From RYN-230 sp963782185 (GTDB lineage Bacteria > Actinomycetota > Actinomycetes > Streptosporangiales > Streptosporangiaceae), in contig CAWAJB010000024.1 of NCBI GenBank assembly GCA_963782185.1, forward strand, positions 62,001 through 126,000: DNA of 64,000 nt. Direction: 5' to 3'. A program made the position numbers and the translations under genes. This document shows, piece by piece, positions 48,854 to 57,968 of the stretch. The first letter of the stretch is position 1. Every line of letters starts with the position of its first letter. The notes under the pieces are model-generated. The model ran no database searches. It worked only from the letters and a program-made list of their open reading frames with translations, and was not told the DNA's origin.

Positions 48854-50374
48854 TTAGAGCCTTCCCTCCGCGGCGTCCAGTGCTATCTGCACCAGGGCCC
48901 TGGTCGCCGCGCCGGTCCCGCCCTTCGGGGTATACCCGTGAGGCTGGCCGTCATTGAACGATGGGCCAGCGATGTCGAGGTGGGCCCAGCGCGCCCCGTC
49001 GGGCACGAACTCACGCAGGAACAGGCCGGCGACGAGCATCCCGCCGTTGCGGTCCGGGGCCACGTTGGCCAGGTCGGCGACGGCCGAGTCCAGGCCCTTG
49101 CGCAGTTCCGGGGGTAGCGGCATCGGCCACATGGCCTCGCCCGCCCGCCCCGCGGCGGCCACCACCGCGTCGCGCAGCGCGTCGTCGTTGGCCATCACCG
49201 CCGAGATCCGCGAGCCGAGCGCCACGATCTGGGCGCCGGTCAGCGTGGCCACGTCCACCACTACGTCGGGGGCGTCCTCCGCCGAGCGGGCCAGCGCGTC
49301 GGCGAGGACGAGCCGTCCCTCGGCGTCGGTGTTGAGCACCTCGACGGTCTTGCCGCCGTAGATGGTGAGCACGTCCGAGGGGCGCTGCGCGGTCCCGCTC
49401 GGCATGTTCTCCGCCATCGGCAGGTAGCCGATGACCCGGACGGAAGGGGCCAGCGCCGCGATGGCCTGCATCGCGCCGATGATCGCGGCCGCGCCGCCCA
49501 TGTCCGACTTCATGGTCTCCATGGACTTCGGCGGCTTCAACGAGAGCCCGCCGGAGTCGAACGTGATGCCCTTGCCGACGAACACCACCGTCGTATCCGC
49601 CTGCGGCGGCGCGTACTCCAGCCGCACCAGCCGCGGGGGGTGCGCCGACCCCTGGCCCACGCCCACGATCCCGCCGTAGCCGCTGCGCTCGAGCGCCTTC
49701 TCATCCAGGACTTCGGCCTGCAGGCCGGCCGCGGTGGCCACCCGCTCCGCCTCGTCCGCGAGGGTCTCGGGATACAGGTCCGAAGGAGCGGTGTTGACCA
49801 GGTCACGGGCGAGTGATACCGCGTCGGCGAGGACCTGGGCGCGGCGGCGGATGCCGTCCGCATCATCCGCGGGGGTGAGCACGGTGATCGTGGCCAGCGG
49901 CAGGCGGTCCTGGCGGTACCGGGTGAACGCGTAGCCGCCCAGCAGTGCGCCGACCGCCACGGCCTCGGCGGCCGCGGGGTCGGGGGCGGGCAGCGAGAGC
50001 GCGATCCGCAGGCCGGCGCCGTTCCCGTTGGCTGCGGCGCGGCCGCTGGCGGCCAGCGTCCTGACGGCCGCGCCGGCCGCGCGGCGGAGCGTCTCCGGGT
50101 CGGCGGAGCCACTGCCGTCCGGGCCCAGGCCAACCGCGGCGATCACCGGTGCGGTGACCGGCCCTCCACCCGGCAGCCGGGTGACCTCCTCCGCCTGCCC
50201 CGTGGCGCCGAGGGCGGCCAGGGTGGTGGCCAGGGCACCGCCGAGCGCGTGGTCGAGGTCGGCGGCCCCGGGAGCCAGGACGGGTCCGTCCTGGCCCTTG
50301 GTCACTCCGATGACGACAGCGTCCGCGTCGATCGAGCTGGGCGTGCCGGTAGCGAGGGTGAGCGTCGTGGTCAC
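48854..50374 (-). CDS. pepA: Leucyl aminopeptidase (M17)
   Basis: 506 residues from the GTG at 50374, the start of VTTTLTLATGTPSSIDADAV; the frame continues open to 50566 without similarity. The M17 catalytic signature NTDAEGRLVLADAL, the metal-binding VFVGKGITFDSGGLSLKP and KSDMGGAAAIIGAM are all intact. Removes N-terminal residues from peptides in the cytosol; two metals expected. It lies upstream of lpd, as in Streptomyces. Confidence 0.95.
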   Translation of the reverse strand: MTTTLTLATGTPSSIDADAVVIGVTKGQDGPVLAPGAADLDHALGGALATTLAALGATGQAEEVTRLPGGGPVTAPVIAAVGLGPDGSGSADPETLRRAAGAAVRTLAASGRAAANGNGAGLRIALSLPAPDPAAAEAVAVGALLGGYAFTRYRQDRLPLATITVLTPADDADGIRRRAQVLADAVSLARDLVNTAPSDLYPETLADEAERVATAAGLQAEVLDEKALERSGYGGIVGVGQGSAHPPRLVRLEYAPPQADTTVVFVGKGITFDSGGLSLKPPKSMETMKSDMGGAAAIIGAMQAIAALAPSVRVIGYLPMAENMPSGTAQRPSDVLTIYGGKTVEVLNTDAEGRLVLADALARSAEDAPDVVVDVATLTGAQIVALGSRISAVMANDDALRDAVVAAAGRAGEAMWPMPLPPELRKGLDSAVADLANVAPDRNGGMLVAGLFLREFVPDGARWAHLDIAGPSFNDGQPHGYTPKGGTGAATRALVQIALDAAEGRL

Positions 50375-50842
50375 GGCTCTGATGCTAGTCCCTGCCCGGG
50401 CAGGACGATCACGCGTCGAGCATGGTGGGCCAGCGGCGAGGGCGGTGTGACGGCTGTCGCTGCGCCAGGTGGCCGGCGCCGCGTCATGCGGCAGCCTGAT
50501 CGCGCCAAAATCCGGCGAGGCGAAGTCGAGCATCGTCATCCAGGTTCCCGATCGCGGGGCTCTCATCGGGTGTGACGAAGATCGCTGTTGACCGCCACGG
50601 CTCAGTAGCTGTTCGTGCGCGGAATGTACAGCTGAGGGCCCGGGAGTTAAGCGTTAAGCGCATAGTGACACTAACAGCTGTCACTTCTAGGATCTGACGG
50701 GTGTTAAACTGGCTGGGCTGGCGCAGGGGAGGGGCCAGCGGGTAAGCAGGAGGGCTGGACGAACGGGCCGGCCGCACAGCGCTGAGAGCCGGGCTGTGCT
50801 GTTAGGAGGTGGGCAGTGGCCAGCACGTACCGCCGCGCGCGG
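50375..50842. promoter_or_regulatory. Intergenic regulatory region with an inverted repeat at 50664-50685 and an orphan ribosome site
   Basis: The 468-bp gap between the pepA start and the ChrB-like gene end. It is A/T-richer than neighbours around 50570-50720 and contains AGTGACA-ctaacagc-TGTCACT at 50664-50685 (7-bp arms), plus a direct GTTAAGC-GTTAAGC just upstream. A consensus-like ribosome site AGGAGG sits at about 50804-50809, followed by GTG at 50816 on the plus strand, but the frame there is antisense to the ChrB-like gene. This may be the promoter of pepA, or the 5' end of a lost gene. Confidence 0.4.
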
Positions 50843-51397
50843 TCAGTGGCCGTCTTCCTCCTCGGCGTACACGCGCGCGGCGTAGTCGTCGAGCGATTGC
50901 TGGCAGGCCTCCAGGGCCTTTTCCGCCTCCGGGCGGCCGCCCGCGCCGAACGCGTCCCGCGCGCGGACCCGGGCGAACCAGGTCCGCAGCTTGACCAGGT
51001 CGACCTCGTTCTCCTCGAGTTCGGCGTAGGTGAAGTGGCTGGCCGCGTACTCCTTCTTCACCTGGCCCAGGAAGTCCTCGCAGCGATCGACGATCTCCTC
51101 GTACTCGTCGTTCCGCGCCGCCTGGAACGCCGCCCGCACCTCCTGCTCGCCCGCCAGCACCCGGGAGGACAGCAGCGCGGCAGTACCCTGCATGTCGAGG
51201 ATCTGGCTGCGCAGCCTGCGCAGCGCCCGCTCGTTGCCGACGCTGGCCGGCAGCGCGGCCGCGGAGTTCTGCAGGTAGATGGCGCCCAGGCTCTTCAGCC
51301 GCCGCCATACCGCCGACCGGAGGCGGCTCGGCTCGGATGGCACCCGGTAGATGAGCACCAGCCAGCCCCCATCCGGCGTGCGCTCGGCGTCAGCCAT
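50843..51397 (-). CDS. ChrB N-terminal-domain protein
   Basis: 184 residues. The N-terminal segment GGWLVLIYRVPSEPSRLRSA and VWRRLKSLGAIYLQNSAAAL matches the N-terminal domain of ChrB, the regulator of chromate-resistance operons. The rest is helical and acidic (EYEEIVDRCEDFLGQVKKEY), with a C-terminal YAEEEDGH. The C-terminal domain of full ChrB and a ChrA chromate transporter are absent here, so a chromate role is uncertain. It is divergent from the COG4280 gene (65 bp between starts), which makes that gene a possible partner. Confidence 0.8.
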   Translation of the reverse strand: MADAERTPDGGWLVLIYRVPSEPSRLRSAVWRRLKSLGAIYLQNSAAALPASVGNERALRRLRSQILDMQGTAALLSSRVLAGEQEVRAAFQAARNDEYEEIVDRCEDFLGQVKKEYAASHFTYAELEENEVDLVKLRTWFARVRARDAFGAGGRPEAEKALEACQQSLDDYAARVYAEEEDGH

Positions 51398-51462
51398 GCC
51401 CCCATCCTCTCAGAGAACAGCGATCATCCTGCGCCGTCCCCGGCGGCGCCGCTGGAGGTCCC

Positions 51463-52293
51463 GTGAATGCCGGTGCCCTGGTCCTCACCGTTTTCGTGGC
51501 CTGTGCCGTGGAGGCGGTGGAGGCGCTCACCATCATTCTCGCGGCCGGGCTGACCCGGGGCTGGCGTTCCACGTTCCAGGGCATGGCCGCGGCCCTCGTC
51601 GTGCTGGCGGTGGTGGTCGCCGCGGTCGGGCCCGCCCTGACCCTGTTCCCGCTGGGCGTGCTCCGCCTGGTCGTGGGGGCCCTGCTGGCGGTGTTCGGCC
51701 TGATGTGGCTGCGCAAGGCCATCCTGCGTGCCTCCGGGTACCAGGGCCGCCACGACGAGGCGGGCATCTACGAACGCGAGGTCGCCGCCGCCCAGGCCGC
51801 GGCCCCCGGCGGCCGGCGCGGCGTCCGTGACTGGTACGCGTTCAACCTGTCGTTCAAGGGAGTGCTGCTCGAAGGCCTGGAGGTCGTGTTCATCGCGATC
51901 ACGTTCGGCGACAGCCAGGGGAACCTCGGCCTGGCCGCGCTGGGTGCCGCCGCGGCCGTGCTGGTGATCGCGGGGGTGGGGATCGCGGCCCGGGCGCCGC
52001 TGGCCCGGGTCCCGGAGAACACGATGAAGTTCGGGGTCGGGGTCATGCTGACCTCGTTCGGCACGTTCTGGGGGGCGGAGGGCGCCGGGGTGCGCTGGCC
52101 GGGTAATGACGCGGCCCTGCTGGGCCTCATACCGGTCATCGCGCTCGTGTGCCTCGGCTACACCACGCTGCTGCGCCGGGCCCGGACCCAGGCCCGGCCC
52201 GAGGTGGCCCGCAACCCGGAGGCGGTCCCGGCCACCCTCCCGCAGCCGGCCGCGGCCGCGCCCGGCCCCTTCGATTCGCAGGAGAGGCACTGA
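51463..52293 (+). CDS. COG4280-type integral membrane protein with paired acidic motifs
   Basis: 276 residues from the GTG at 51463, six or seven hydrophobic helices. Two halves carry similar acidic motifs inside helices: CAVEAVEALTII (E17, E20) and LLEGLEVVFIA (E137, E140). The E-x-x-E pattern recalls the R-E-G-L-E motif of FTR1 iron permeases and suggests cation handling, but the overall family is the uncharacterised COG4280. The tail is Pro/Ala-rich. It overlaps the next small gene by one base (TGATG) and so is translationally coupled to it. Confidence 0.75.
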   Translation: MNAGALVLTVFVACAVEAVEALTIILAAGLTRGWRSTFQGMAAALVVLAVVVAAVGPALTLFPLGVLRLVVGALLAVFGLMWLRKAILRASGYQGRHDEAGIYEREVAAAQAAAPGGRRGVRDWYAFNLSFKGVLLEGLEVVFIAITFGDSQGNLGLAALGAAAAVLVIAGVGIAARAPLARVPENTMKFGVGVMLTSFGTFWGAEGAGVRWPGNDAALLGLIPVIALVCLGYTTLLRRARTQARPEVARNPEAVPATLPQPAAAAPGPFDSQERH

Positions 52294-52502
52294 TGCCCGG
52301 CTGGCTGCGCTCGTTCGGCGCGTTCTGGTACGACTTCGTGATCGGCGACGACTGGCGCGGCGCCGCGGTCGTCGTCCTCGCGCTGGCCCTGACTGCGCTG
52401 CTCGTGCACGAGGCGGGCGTGAACGCCTGGTGGCTGCTGCCGGCCGGCGTGATCGCCGCGCTCGGCTGGTCGCTGCGCCACGCCACCGCCGGCAAGTCCT
52501 GA
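52293..52502 (+). CDS. Small membrane protein coupled to the COG4280 gene
   Basis: 69 residues from the ATG at 52293, sharing its A with the preceding stop; GGAGAGG is the ribosome site. Sequence features: MPGWLRSFGAFWYDFVIGDD, then two helices (GAAVVVLALALTALLVHEAG and WWLLPAGVIAALGWSL). The first part, FWYDFVIGDDW, is a recurring start of small proteins that accompany COG4280-type genes in actinobacteria. Function unknown. Confidence 0.75.
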   Translation: MPGWLRSFGAFWYDFVIGDDWRGAAVVVLALALTALLVHEAGVNAWWLLPAGVIAALGWSLRHATAGKS

Positions 52503-52567
52503 CGGCCCGCCGGGGCTCCGCTACTGGCACCGGCACGCATCCGCCCCTGGACAGGGGCGGCCGGCCA

Positions 52568-53236
52568 TCAGGTGGTGCCGCCCGCACGGACCAGGCCGGT
52601 CTCGTAGGCGAACACCACGGCCTGGACCCGGTCGCGCAGCCCGAGCTTGGCCAGGACCCGGCCCACGTGCGTCTTCACCGTGGCTTCGGACACGAACAGC
52701 CGCCGGGCGATCTCGGCGTTGGACAGCCCCTGCGCCACATGGGCCAGCACCTCGCGCTCGCGGCTGGTCAGCATGTCCACCCCGGGCGGCGCGGGGGAGC
52801 CGTGCGCCGGGAACAGCGGCGCGAACCGGTCGATCAGCCGGCGGGTGGTCGACGGCGCGACGACCGCGTCCCCGGAATGCACGGCCCGGATCGCGAACAG
52901 CAGCTCCTCCGGCGGGACGTCTTTGAGCAGGAAGCCGCTGGCCCCCGCCTTCAGCGCGGCGTACGCGTACTCGTCCAGGTCGAACGTGGTCAGCATCAGC
53001 ACCCTCGGCCGGTCCCCGGCCGCGCAGATCTGCCGGGTCGCCTCGATACCGTCCAGCCGCGGCATCCGCACATCCATCACCACCACGTCGGTGGGCCGGG
53101 ACAGCAGCATCCGGGTCGCGGCCAGGCCGTCCCCGGCCTCGCCGACGACGCGCATGTCGTCCTGGGCGTCGAGCACCATGCGGAACCCGGTCCGGACCAG
53201 TTCCTGGTCGTCGACGAGCAGGATGTTGATGGTCAT
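52568..53236 (-). CDS. LuxR/NarL-type response regulator
   Basis: 222 residues. Receiver domain with ILLVDDQELVRTGFRMVL, phosphoacceptor D55 in VVVMDVRMPRLDG and the lysine in FLLKDVPPEEL; then a C-terminal LuxR helix-turn-helix, LTSREREVLAHVAQGLSNAE and RRLFVSEATVKTHVGRVLAK. It overlaps the histidine kinase gene by four bases, so the two are a cognate pair. Targets are unknown. Confidence 0.93.
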   Translation of the reverse strand: MTINILLVDDQELVRTGFRMVLDAQDDMRVVGEAGDGLAATRMLLSRPTDVVVMDVRMPRLDGIEATRQICAAGDRPRVLMLTTFDLDEYAYAALKAGASGFLLKDVPPEELLFAIRAVHSGDAVVAPSTTRRLIDRFAPLFPAHGSPAPPGVDMLTSREREVLAHVAQGLSNAEIARRLFVSEATVKTHVGRVLAKLGLRDRVQAVVFAYETGLVRAGGTT

Positions 53237-54468
53237 GCGGCGGGCTCCGGTGCGTGCTCGGCCGGGTCCTGGTCCGCCGCCGCCACCGGGGCAGGCGCCG
53301 CCCGGCTGGCCACCGGCCCGGGGGGAAGGGGGAGGGTGGCGGTGACCTGGTAGCCACCGCCGGGCAGCGGTCCGGCCTGCAGCGCCCCGTTGTAGAGCGC
53401 CACCCGCTCGCGCATGCCGGTCAGCCCATGACCAGCGTCGTCCGCGACGGTCACGCCGCGGCCGTCGTCGGTGATCCGCAGCACCAGCACGTCTTCGCAG
53501 TAGCGCAGCAGCACCTGGGCGCTGGCGCGGGGGCCGCCGTGCTTGCGGGTGTTGGTGAGGGACTCCTGGATGATCCGGTAGGCGGCCAGCGCGAGCCCGC
53601 CGGGCAGCGGCCCGGGCACGCCCTGCACGGTGAAGGACACGGCCAGCCCGCTGGCCCGGGTCTGCTCGAGCAACTCGCCGAGCTGGCCGATGCCGGGCAG
53701 CGGCACCACGCCCGGCGCGCCGTCAGCGCTGCGCAGCACGCCGAGCATGCGGCGCATCTCGGCCAGCGCCTGCCGTCCGGTGGACGCGATCGCGCCGAGC
53801 GCCTGCCGGGCCCGTTCCGGCGAGCTGTCCAGGGCGTAGGACGCCCCGTCGGCCTGCACCACCATGACGCTGACGTTGTGCGCGATGACGTCGTGCAACT
53901 CGCGGGCGATCCGGGCCCGCTCGGCCGCCGCGGCGATCTGGGCCTGCGCGTCACGATCGCGTTCCAGCCGGGCCGCGCGGTCCTCCAGCGAGGCGTAGTA
54001 CCCCCGCCGGTAGCGCATCGAGTCACCGAGTACCCAGGCGGTCACTGACGAGCCGGCGAACACCACCAGGCCCAGCATGATCCAGTGCGGCAGGGCGAGG
54101 TCCGCGGGTGCCCACCGGGCTATCGCGGCGGCCGACCCGACGAGGCAGACGGCCAGCCCGGCCAAGGACACCCGGCGCCGGCAGTAGGCGGCCAGGCTGT
54201 AGAGCAGGACCAGGATCGCCACATCGGTCGTGTTGACGTGGATGTTGAGCAGCACCTGGAGGGCGCCTACGGTGATCCCGATGGCGAATGCGGCCACCGG
54301 GTGATCCCGGCGGAAGACCAGCGGGATGACCAGCGCCAGGGAGACCGCGACGAGGGCGTGCCGGCCGGCGGCGACGGCCGCCACGAGCGCGGGGATGCCC
54401 AGGACTGCGGCGAGCACGCCGTCCACCAGCCGGGGATGTCGGCGCAGCCAGAGGTAGAAGGCGGCCAC
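53233..54468 (-). CDS. NarL-type sensor histidine kinase
   Basis: 411 residues. Four to six hydrophobic helices in residues 15-145, little periplasmic sequence, then the HisKA_3 domain with ERARIARELHDVIAHNVSVM (H192) and a C-terminal ATPase with NTRKHGGPRAS (N box), ITDDGRGV and GHGLTGMRERVALYNG (G boxes). The input may be membrane state, as in LiaS/DesK-like kinases. It is cotranscribed with the response regulator. Confidence 0.93.
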   Translation of the reverse strand: MAAFYLWLRRHPRLVDGVLAAVLGIPALVAAVAAGRHALVAVSLALVIPLVFRRDHPVAAFAIGITVGALQVLLNIHVNTTDVAILVLLYSLAAYCRRRVSLAGLAVCLVGSAAAIARWAPADLALPHWIMLGLVVFAGSSVTAWVLGDSMRYRRGYYASLEDRAARLERDRDAQAQIAAAAERARIARELHDVIAHNVSVMVVQADGASYALDSSPERARQALGAIASTGRQALAEMRRMLGVLRSADGAPGVVPLPGIGQLGELLEQTRASGLAVSFTVQGVPGPLPGGLALAAYRIIQESLTNTRKHGGPRASAQVLLRYCEDVLVLRITDDGRGVTVADDAGHGLTGMRERVALYNGALQAGPLPGGGYQVTATLPLPPGPVASRAAPAPVAAADQDPAEHAPEPAA

Positions 54469-54538
54469 GGCCCCCAGGGTACGGGCGCGTTCCCGGGCCC
54501 GGCATCATCCTGGGGGAGGGCCCGGGGTCAGACCCCCG

Positions 54539-54654
54539 GGTGAGGCGGCCCGGTGAGACGGCCCCCTTGAGATGGCCCCCTTGAGATGGCGCCGTGAGCC
54601 GGGGCCGTGAGACGGCGGCTGAGGCGCCCGGCTGAGCCGCGCCGGTGCGCGGAC
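54539..54654. repeat. Imperfect tandem repeat, 12-15 nt unit
   Basis: Eight or so copies of a GTGAGACGGCCCCC-like unit: ggtgagacggccccc, ttgagatggccccc (exact but for its last bases in the next), ttgagatggcgcc, gtgagccggggcc, gtgagacggcgg, ctgaggcgcccgg and ctgagccgcgccgg. The unit begins [GTC]TGAG each time. It lies in the 555-bp gap between the kinase start (54468) and the FHA gene (55024); no gene is supported in that gap. The promoter of the FHA gene is probably in its last 100 bp. Confidence 0.7.
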
Positions 54655-55023
54655 GCGGCCCAGCCGGACCTGCCTTCCCCCCTTGCCCCCTTTGCCCGGG
54701 GCGCGCACGCAGTCCTGGCCTGCCGGAGTCCCCCCGGAGAGTCCCAGGATGACGCCATGCGAATCCTTCGTGCACCCCAACCCATGCCGTGACCTCCCAC
54801 GGCACGGACCCGCCTGCCGCGAGGCAGGCTCCCCGGCGAGCCATATCCGTGCTCGCCCCGGGCTGGGTCATAGCTAACCGGAGCCGGGCGCGGCCGGCTA
54901 TCCCCGGACTAGGGGATCCGGGTTGTGCCGCGGCGGGCCCTAGAATGCGCGTCACGAGACGGCTCGCCCCTGCGCGGGCCCGGCTCGTTCCAGGTGAACC
55001 GAAGCAACCGGGCAGGGAAGGCG

Positions 55024-55860
55024 ATGGCGGTCGGGCAGGCCACATCCCCGGTGGCGCGCGTCAGCACGCCAGCCGGGCTGGTGGTCGGCATCCCCGATGG
55101 CGGCCGCCTGGTCTTCGGCCGCGGACCGGATGCCGACCTGACCATCGCGGCCGGGCGGGGCCTGTCCCGCCGCGCGGGGGTGATCAGCGCCCTGGGGGAC
55201 GGTGTCTGGATCGCCAACATCAGCCGGACCCACGCGCTCTACACCGAGGGGGACGGGTACCGGATCAGGCTGCCCCGGATGGAGGACAACGGCGAGCCGT
55301 CCGGCGGCTGGTTCCTGCGGGCCGGGATGACCCTGGTCGGCTCCCGGGCCATGCTCGACGAGGGCCAGCCGCTTTGCGTGATGGTCGCCGGGCAGTCCGG
55401 CGGGTGGGACTCCGGGCCGGACGGCACGCGGGTCTGGCAGGACGGCGACGCCACCCTGCTCCCGCTGTACCTGGACCCGATGACGAAGATCTTCCTCGTG
55501 GCGCTCATGTGGTGCCGCCCGTGGCTGCTGGACGCGGCCGGGGCGACCCCGCTGCCGCGGACCCCGGAGATCGCCAAGGCGGCCCTGGAGGTGACCGGCG
55601 CCTACCACGAACTGGAGCGCTTCGACACCGACCCGGCGTTCCGCGACCGGCTCTCGGCCCGGGTCGCCGAACACATCAAGGTGCTGCGCCGCAAGATCAC
55701 CGACCGGGGACTGGTCCGCGCGGACACCAGGCTGTCGGACGAGGTGGTCGTGCGGGTCCTCATCGAGCACGGCATCATAACCTCGGCCGACCTCGGCCGG
55801 CTGAACGACCCGGCCTGGTGCTCCCGCCAGGAGGACCTCTGGTGGACTCAGGCGCCGTGA
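55024..55860 (+). CDS. FHA-domain-like protein
   Basis: 278 residues from the ATG at 55024 (GGGAAGG upstream); the frame is open to 54925. The N-terminal ~115 residues resemble an FHA phosphothreonine-binding domain: RLVFGRGPDADLTIAAGRGL, SRRAGVISALGDGVWIANI and SRTHALY, with the Arg, Ser and Asn-like positions of the family. The C-terminal half is helical, holding LYLDPMTKIFLVALMWC, and its function is not recognised. The next gene is a Ser/Thr kinase on the opposite strand, converging with 13 bp overlap; a kinase-FHA partnership is likely by position but not proven. Confidence 0.75.
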   Translation: MAVGQATSPVARVSTPAGLVVGIPDGGRLVFGRGPDADLTIAAGRGLSRRAGVISALGDGVWIANISRTHALYTEGDGYRIRLPRMEDNGEPSGGWFLRAGMTLVGSRAMLDEGQPLCVMVAGQSGGWDSGPDGTRVWQDGDATLLPLYLDPMTKIFLVALMWCRPWLLDAAGATPLPRTPEIAKAALEVTGAYHELERFDTDPAFRDRLSARVAEHIKVLRRKITDRGLVRADTRLSDEVVVRVLIEHGIITSADLGRLNDPAWCSRQEDLWWTQAP

Positions 55861-57551
55861 ACTGACGTGTCCCGTCCCGCCAGCCGGGTTCCCGCCGACG
55901 GCGACCGGCGGCTCCCGCCGCCGGAGGGCGCTGGATGGCCCTGGCTGGTGGGTGACGGGCCGCCCGTGGGAGGTGGCGGCTGGGTGGTTACCACGAAGGT
56001 GGCGCTGGCATGCCGGTCCCGGGCCCCGGTGACGAGCACGTGATAGGTGCCCGCCGGGATCAGGCCGGCGAAGAACACGTGGCCCTGGTCGATCGCGTAG
56101 TTGAAGGTCCCCATCCGGTCCGCGGTCGGCCGGAACGTCGCGACCCCGTGCCCGATCAGGTGCACCGTCACCTGGGTCAGCGGGACGAACCCGCTGCCGT
56201 GCACCACGTACACCGTGTCGCCGTCCCCGAAGGGCTGCCCCATCACCAGTTTCGGCACCGTGCTCGTCCCGGTGGGCAGCGTCGAGGGAGGCGGGCCGAG
56301 GTTCGGCGGCACGGTGGGCAGCGCCGGTGGCGGCTGGCCGTTCCCGCCGGCCAGCGTGGCCCCCAGTCCCGCGCCCAGGGCGACCAGCGCCACGGCGCCG
56401 GTGACCAGGCCGGCCCACGCCAGGACCGGTCGCCGCGGCCACCCTCTCCGGCGTGCGGCCCGCGGCCTCCCCGCCGGCGCGGCCGGTGACCCCGGGCCGC
56501 GGCCGGTCCCGCGCCGGCGGGGCCAGCGGGAGCGCCGCGGGGCCGGGAGGGCGGTGTAGGAGCCGTACGTTGCGTCCTCGCTCACATCGTCGGTGAGCTG
56601 GGACTGATCCGGATCGTGATCCGTTCCTCGTTCCGCCAGCCGGGGGGTGCGCTGGTACTCGCCGATCAGGGCCAGGGCGCTGGCGGGCAGGTAGGTGTGG
56701 CCGGATCCGGGGCTGCTGGGGGTTCCGCCCACGAACGGGGCCAGCCCGGCCAGCAGTGCCGCCGAGGTCGGGCGGTTGCGGGGGCTGCGCTCCAGGCACG
56801 CGGTGACGATTGGGGTCAGGTCCGGCGGCAGGCCGGTGAGGTCGGGCGGCTCGGTGGCGAGCCGGACGAGGATGTCCATCACGGTGTCGCCCTGATAGGG
56901 CGGGTGCCCGGTCGCCGCGAACAGCAGCGTCGCGCCGAGCGAGAACACGTCGCTGGCCATCGACGCCTGCCGGGTGTCCCGGGCCTGCTCAGGAGCCATG
57001 TACGCGGGCGTGCCCAGCGCGCCCCGGGTCACGGTGAGCTGGATCCGCTCCGCGGCCCGGGCGACCCCGAAATCGATGACGCGCGGGCCGTCAGGGGAGA
57101 CGAGCACATTGGAGGGCTTCAGGTCCCGGTGCACCAGCCCCGCGTTGTGGATCGACTCCAGCGCCTCCGCGCACCCGGCGGCGAGCCAGCGCACCGCGGG
57201 CACGGCCAGCGGGCCCGACCCGCGCACCAGCCGGTTCAGGGACGGGGCCGCGATGTAGGCGGTGGCCAGCCAGGGCACATCGGCGTCGGCGTCAGCCGCC
57301 ACGACGGCCGCGGTGAACACCCCGCTGACGCGCCGCGCGGCGGCCACCTCGTGAGCGAAACGGGACCGGAAACCGGCTTCCTCGGCGAACTCGATCTTGA
57401 TGGTCTTGACCGCGACCAGGCGGCCCGCGGTGGACCGACCCAGGTACACCTGCCCCATCGCCCCGGCACCGAGACGTCCCAGGAGCACGAACGGCCCTAT
57501 TCGTTCCGGATCCCATCGGCGCAGCGGCGCTAGTGCCGGCTGCGGAACCAT
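55848..57551 (-). CDS. Pkn-type Ser/Thr protein kinase with extracellular domain
   Basis: 567 residues from the ATG at 57551; ATG 57554 is also possible, but GGGGAGG is better spaced for the inner one. Cytosolic kinase domain: glycine loop GRLGAGAMGQVYLG, K49 in VAVKTIK, HRDLKPSN (D143), DFGVAR (160-165) and YMAPEQARD. A ~110-residue linker precedes a TM helix (LAWAGLVTGAVALVALGAGL, near 378-400). The extracellular part reads GDTVYVVHGSGFVPLTQVTV and IPAGTYHVLV, an Ig-like fold resembling IPT/TIG rather than PASTA. The tail is Pro/Ser-rich. It converges with the FHA gene. Confidence 0.92.
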   Translation of the reverse strand: MVPQPALAPLRRWDPERIGPFVLLGRLGAGAMGQVYLGRSTAGRLVAVKTIKIEFAEEAGFRSRFAHEVAAARRVSGVFTAAVVAADADADVPWLATAYIAAPSLNRLVRGSGPLAVPAVRWLAAGCAEALESIHNAGLVHRDLKPSNVLVSPDGPRVIDFGVARAAERIQLTVTRGALGTPAYMAPEQARDTRQASMASDVFSLGATLLFAATGHPPYQGDTVMDILVRLATEPPDLTGLPPDLTPIVTACLERSPRNRPTSAALLAGLAPFVGGTPSSPGSGHTYLPASALALIGEYQRTPRLAERGTDHDPDQSQLTDDVSEDATYGSYTALPAPRRSRWPRRRGTGRGPGSPAAPAGRPRAARRRGWPRRPVLAWAGLVTGAVALVALGAGLGATLAGGNGQPPPALPTVPPNLGPPPSTLPTGTSTVPKLVMGQPFGDGDTVYVVHGSGFVPLTQVTVHLIGHGVATFRPTADRMGTFNYAIDQGHVFFAGLIPAGTYHVLVTGARDRHASATFVVTTQPPPPTGGPSPTSQGHPAPSGGGSRRSPSAGTRLAGRDTSVHGA

Positions 57552-57968
57552 CATTGTCCTCCCCGGTCCCTTCAGGCCCGGGTGACTATCATGCCGAGTT
57601 CGCGGGACTCTGTGCCCCGGTTCCGGACTGTGTGTCGGAAATGGCACCGAACGGATAGCCTGAGGGCCGCGCACGGATGCGGCCGGGGGGTGCCATTTGC
57701 GATTTCGGGGACATATCGTCACGGTTATGACCGAGTGGCCGGTCTGTTACCGGCGCCCTGACCGTCAGGGCCTGATCGCAGGGGGAGGAACCGGGCCGCG
57801 ACGGATGCCGGTGCTGGTCCAGGCCGGGCCCGCGGCTGAATCGGGCGATTCCGCCGCGTTCGGCATCCTCGCAGGGTGAGTAGCGTGCGCGAGGGCCGCA
57901 AAACCTCCCTACGACGTTTGATGGCCCGTTCTGTGAGCTCTGGTCCGCGGGCAGTGCAGGATGGAGTC

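Noticed and set aside
50664..50685. BldD-type site
   Set aside because: The AGTGA and TCACT arms are similar, but the 12-base spacing does not fit the BldD consensus.
50484..50777. Minus-strand frame of 97 codons upstream of pepA
   Set aside because: Mixed codon bias and no homology recognised. It spans the palindrome and A/T-rich region, which look regulatory.
50816..51466. Plus-strand frame starting after a strong AGGAGG
   Set aside because: It is antisense to the whole ChrB-like gene and its translation has no recognisable domain. The ribosome site is kept only as an observation.
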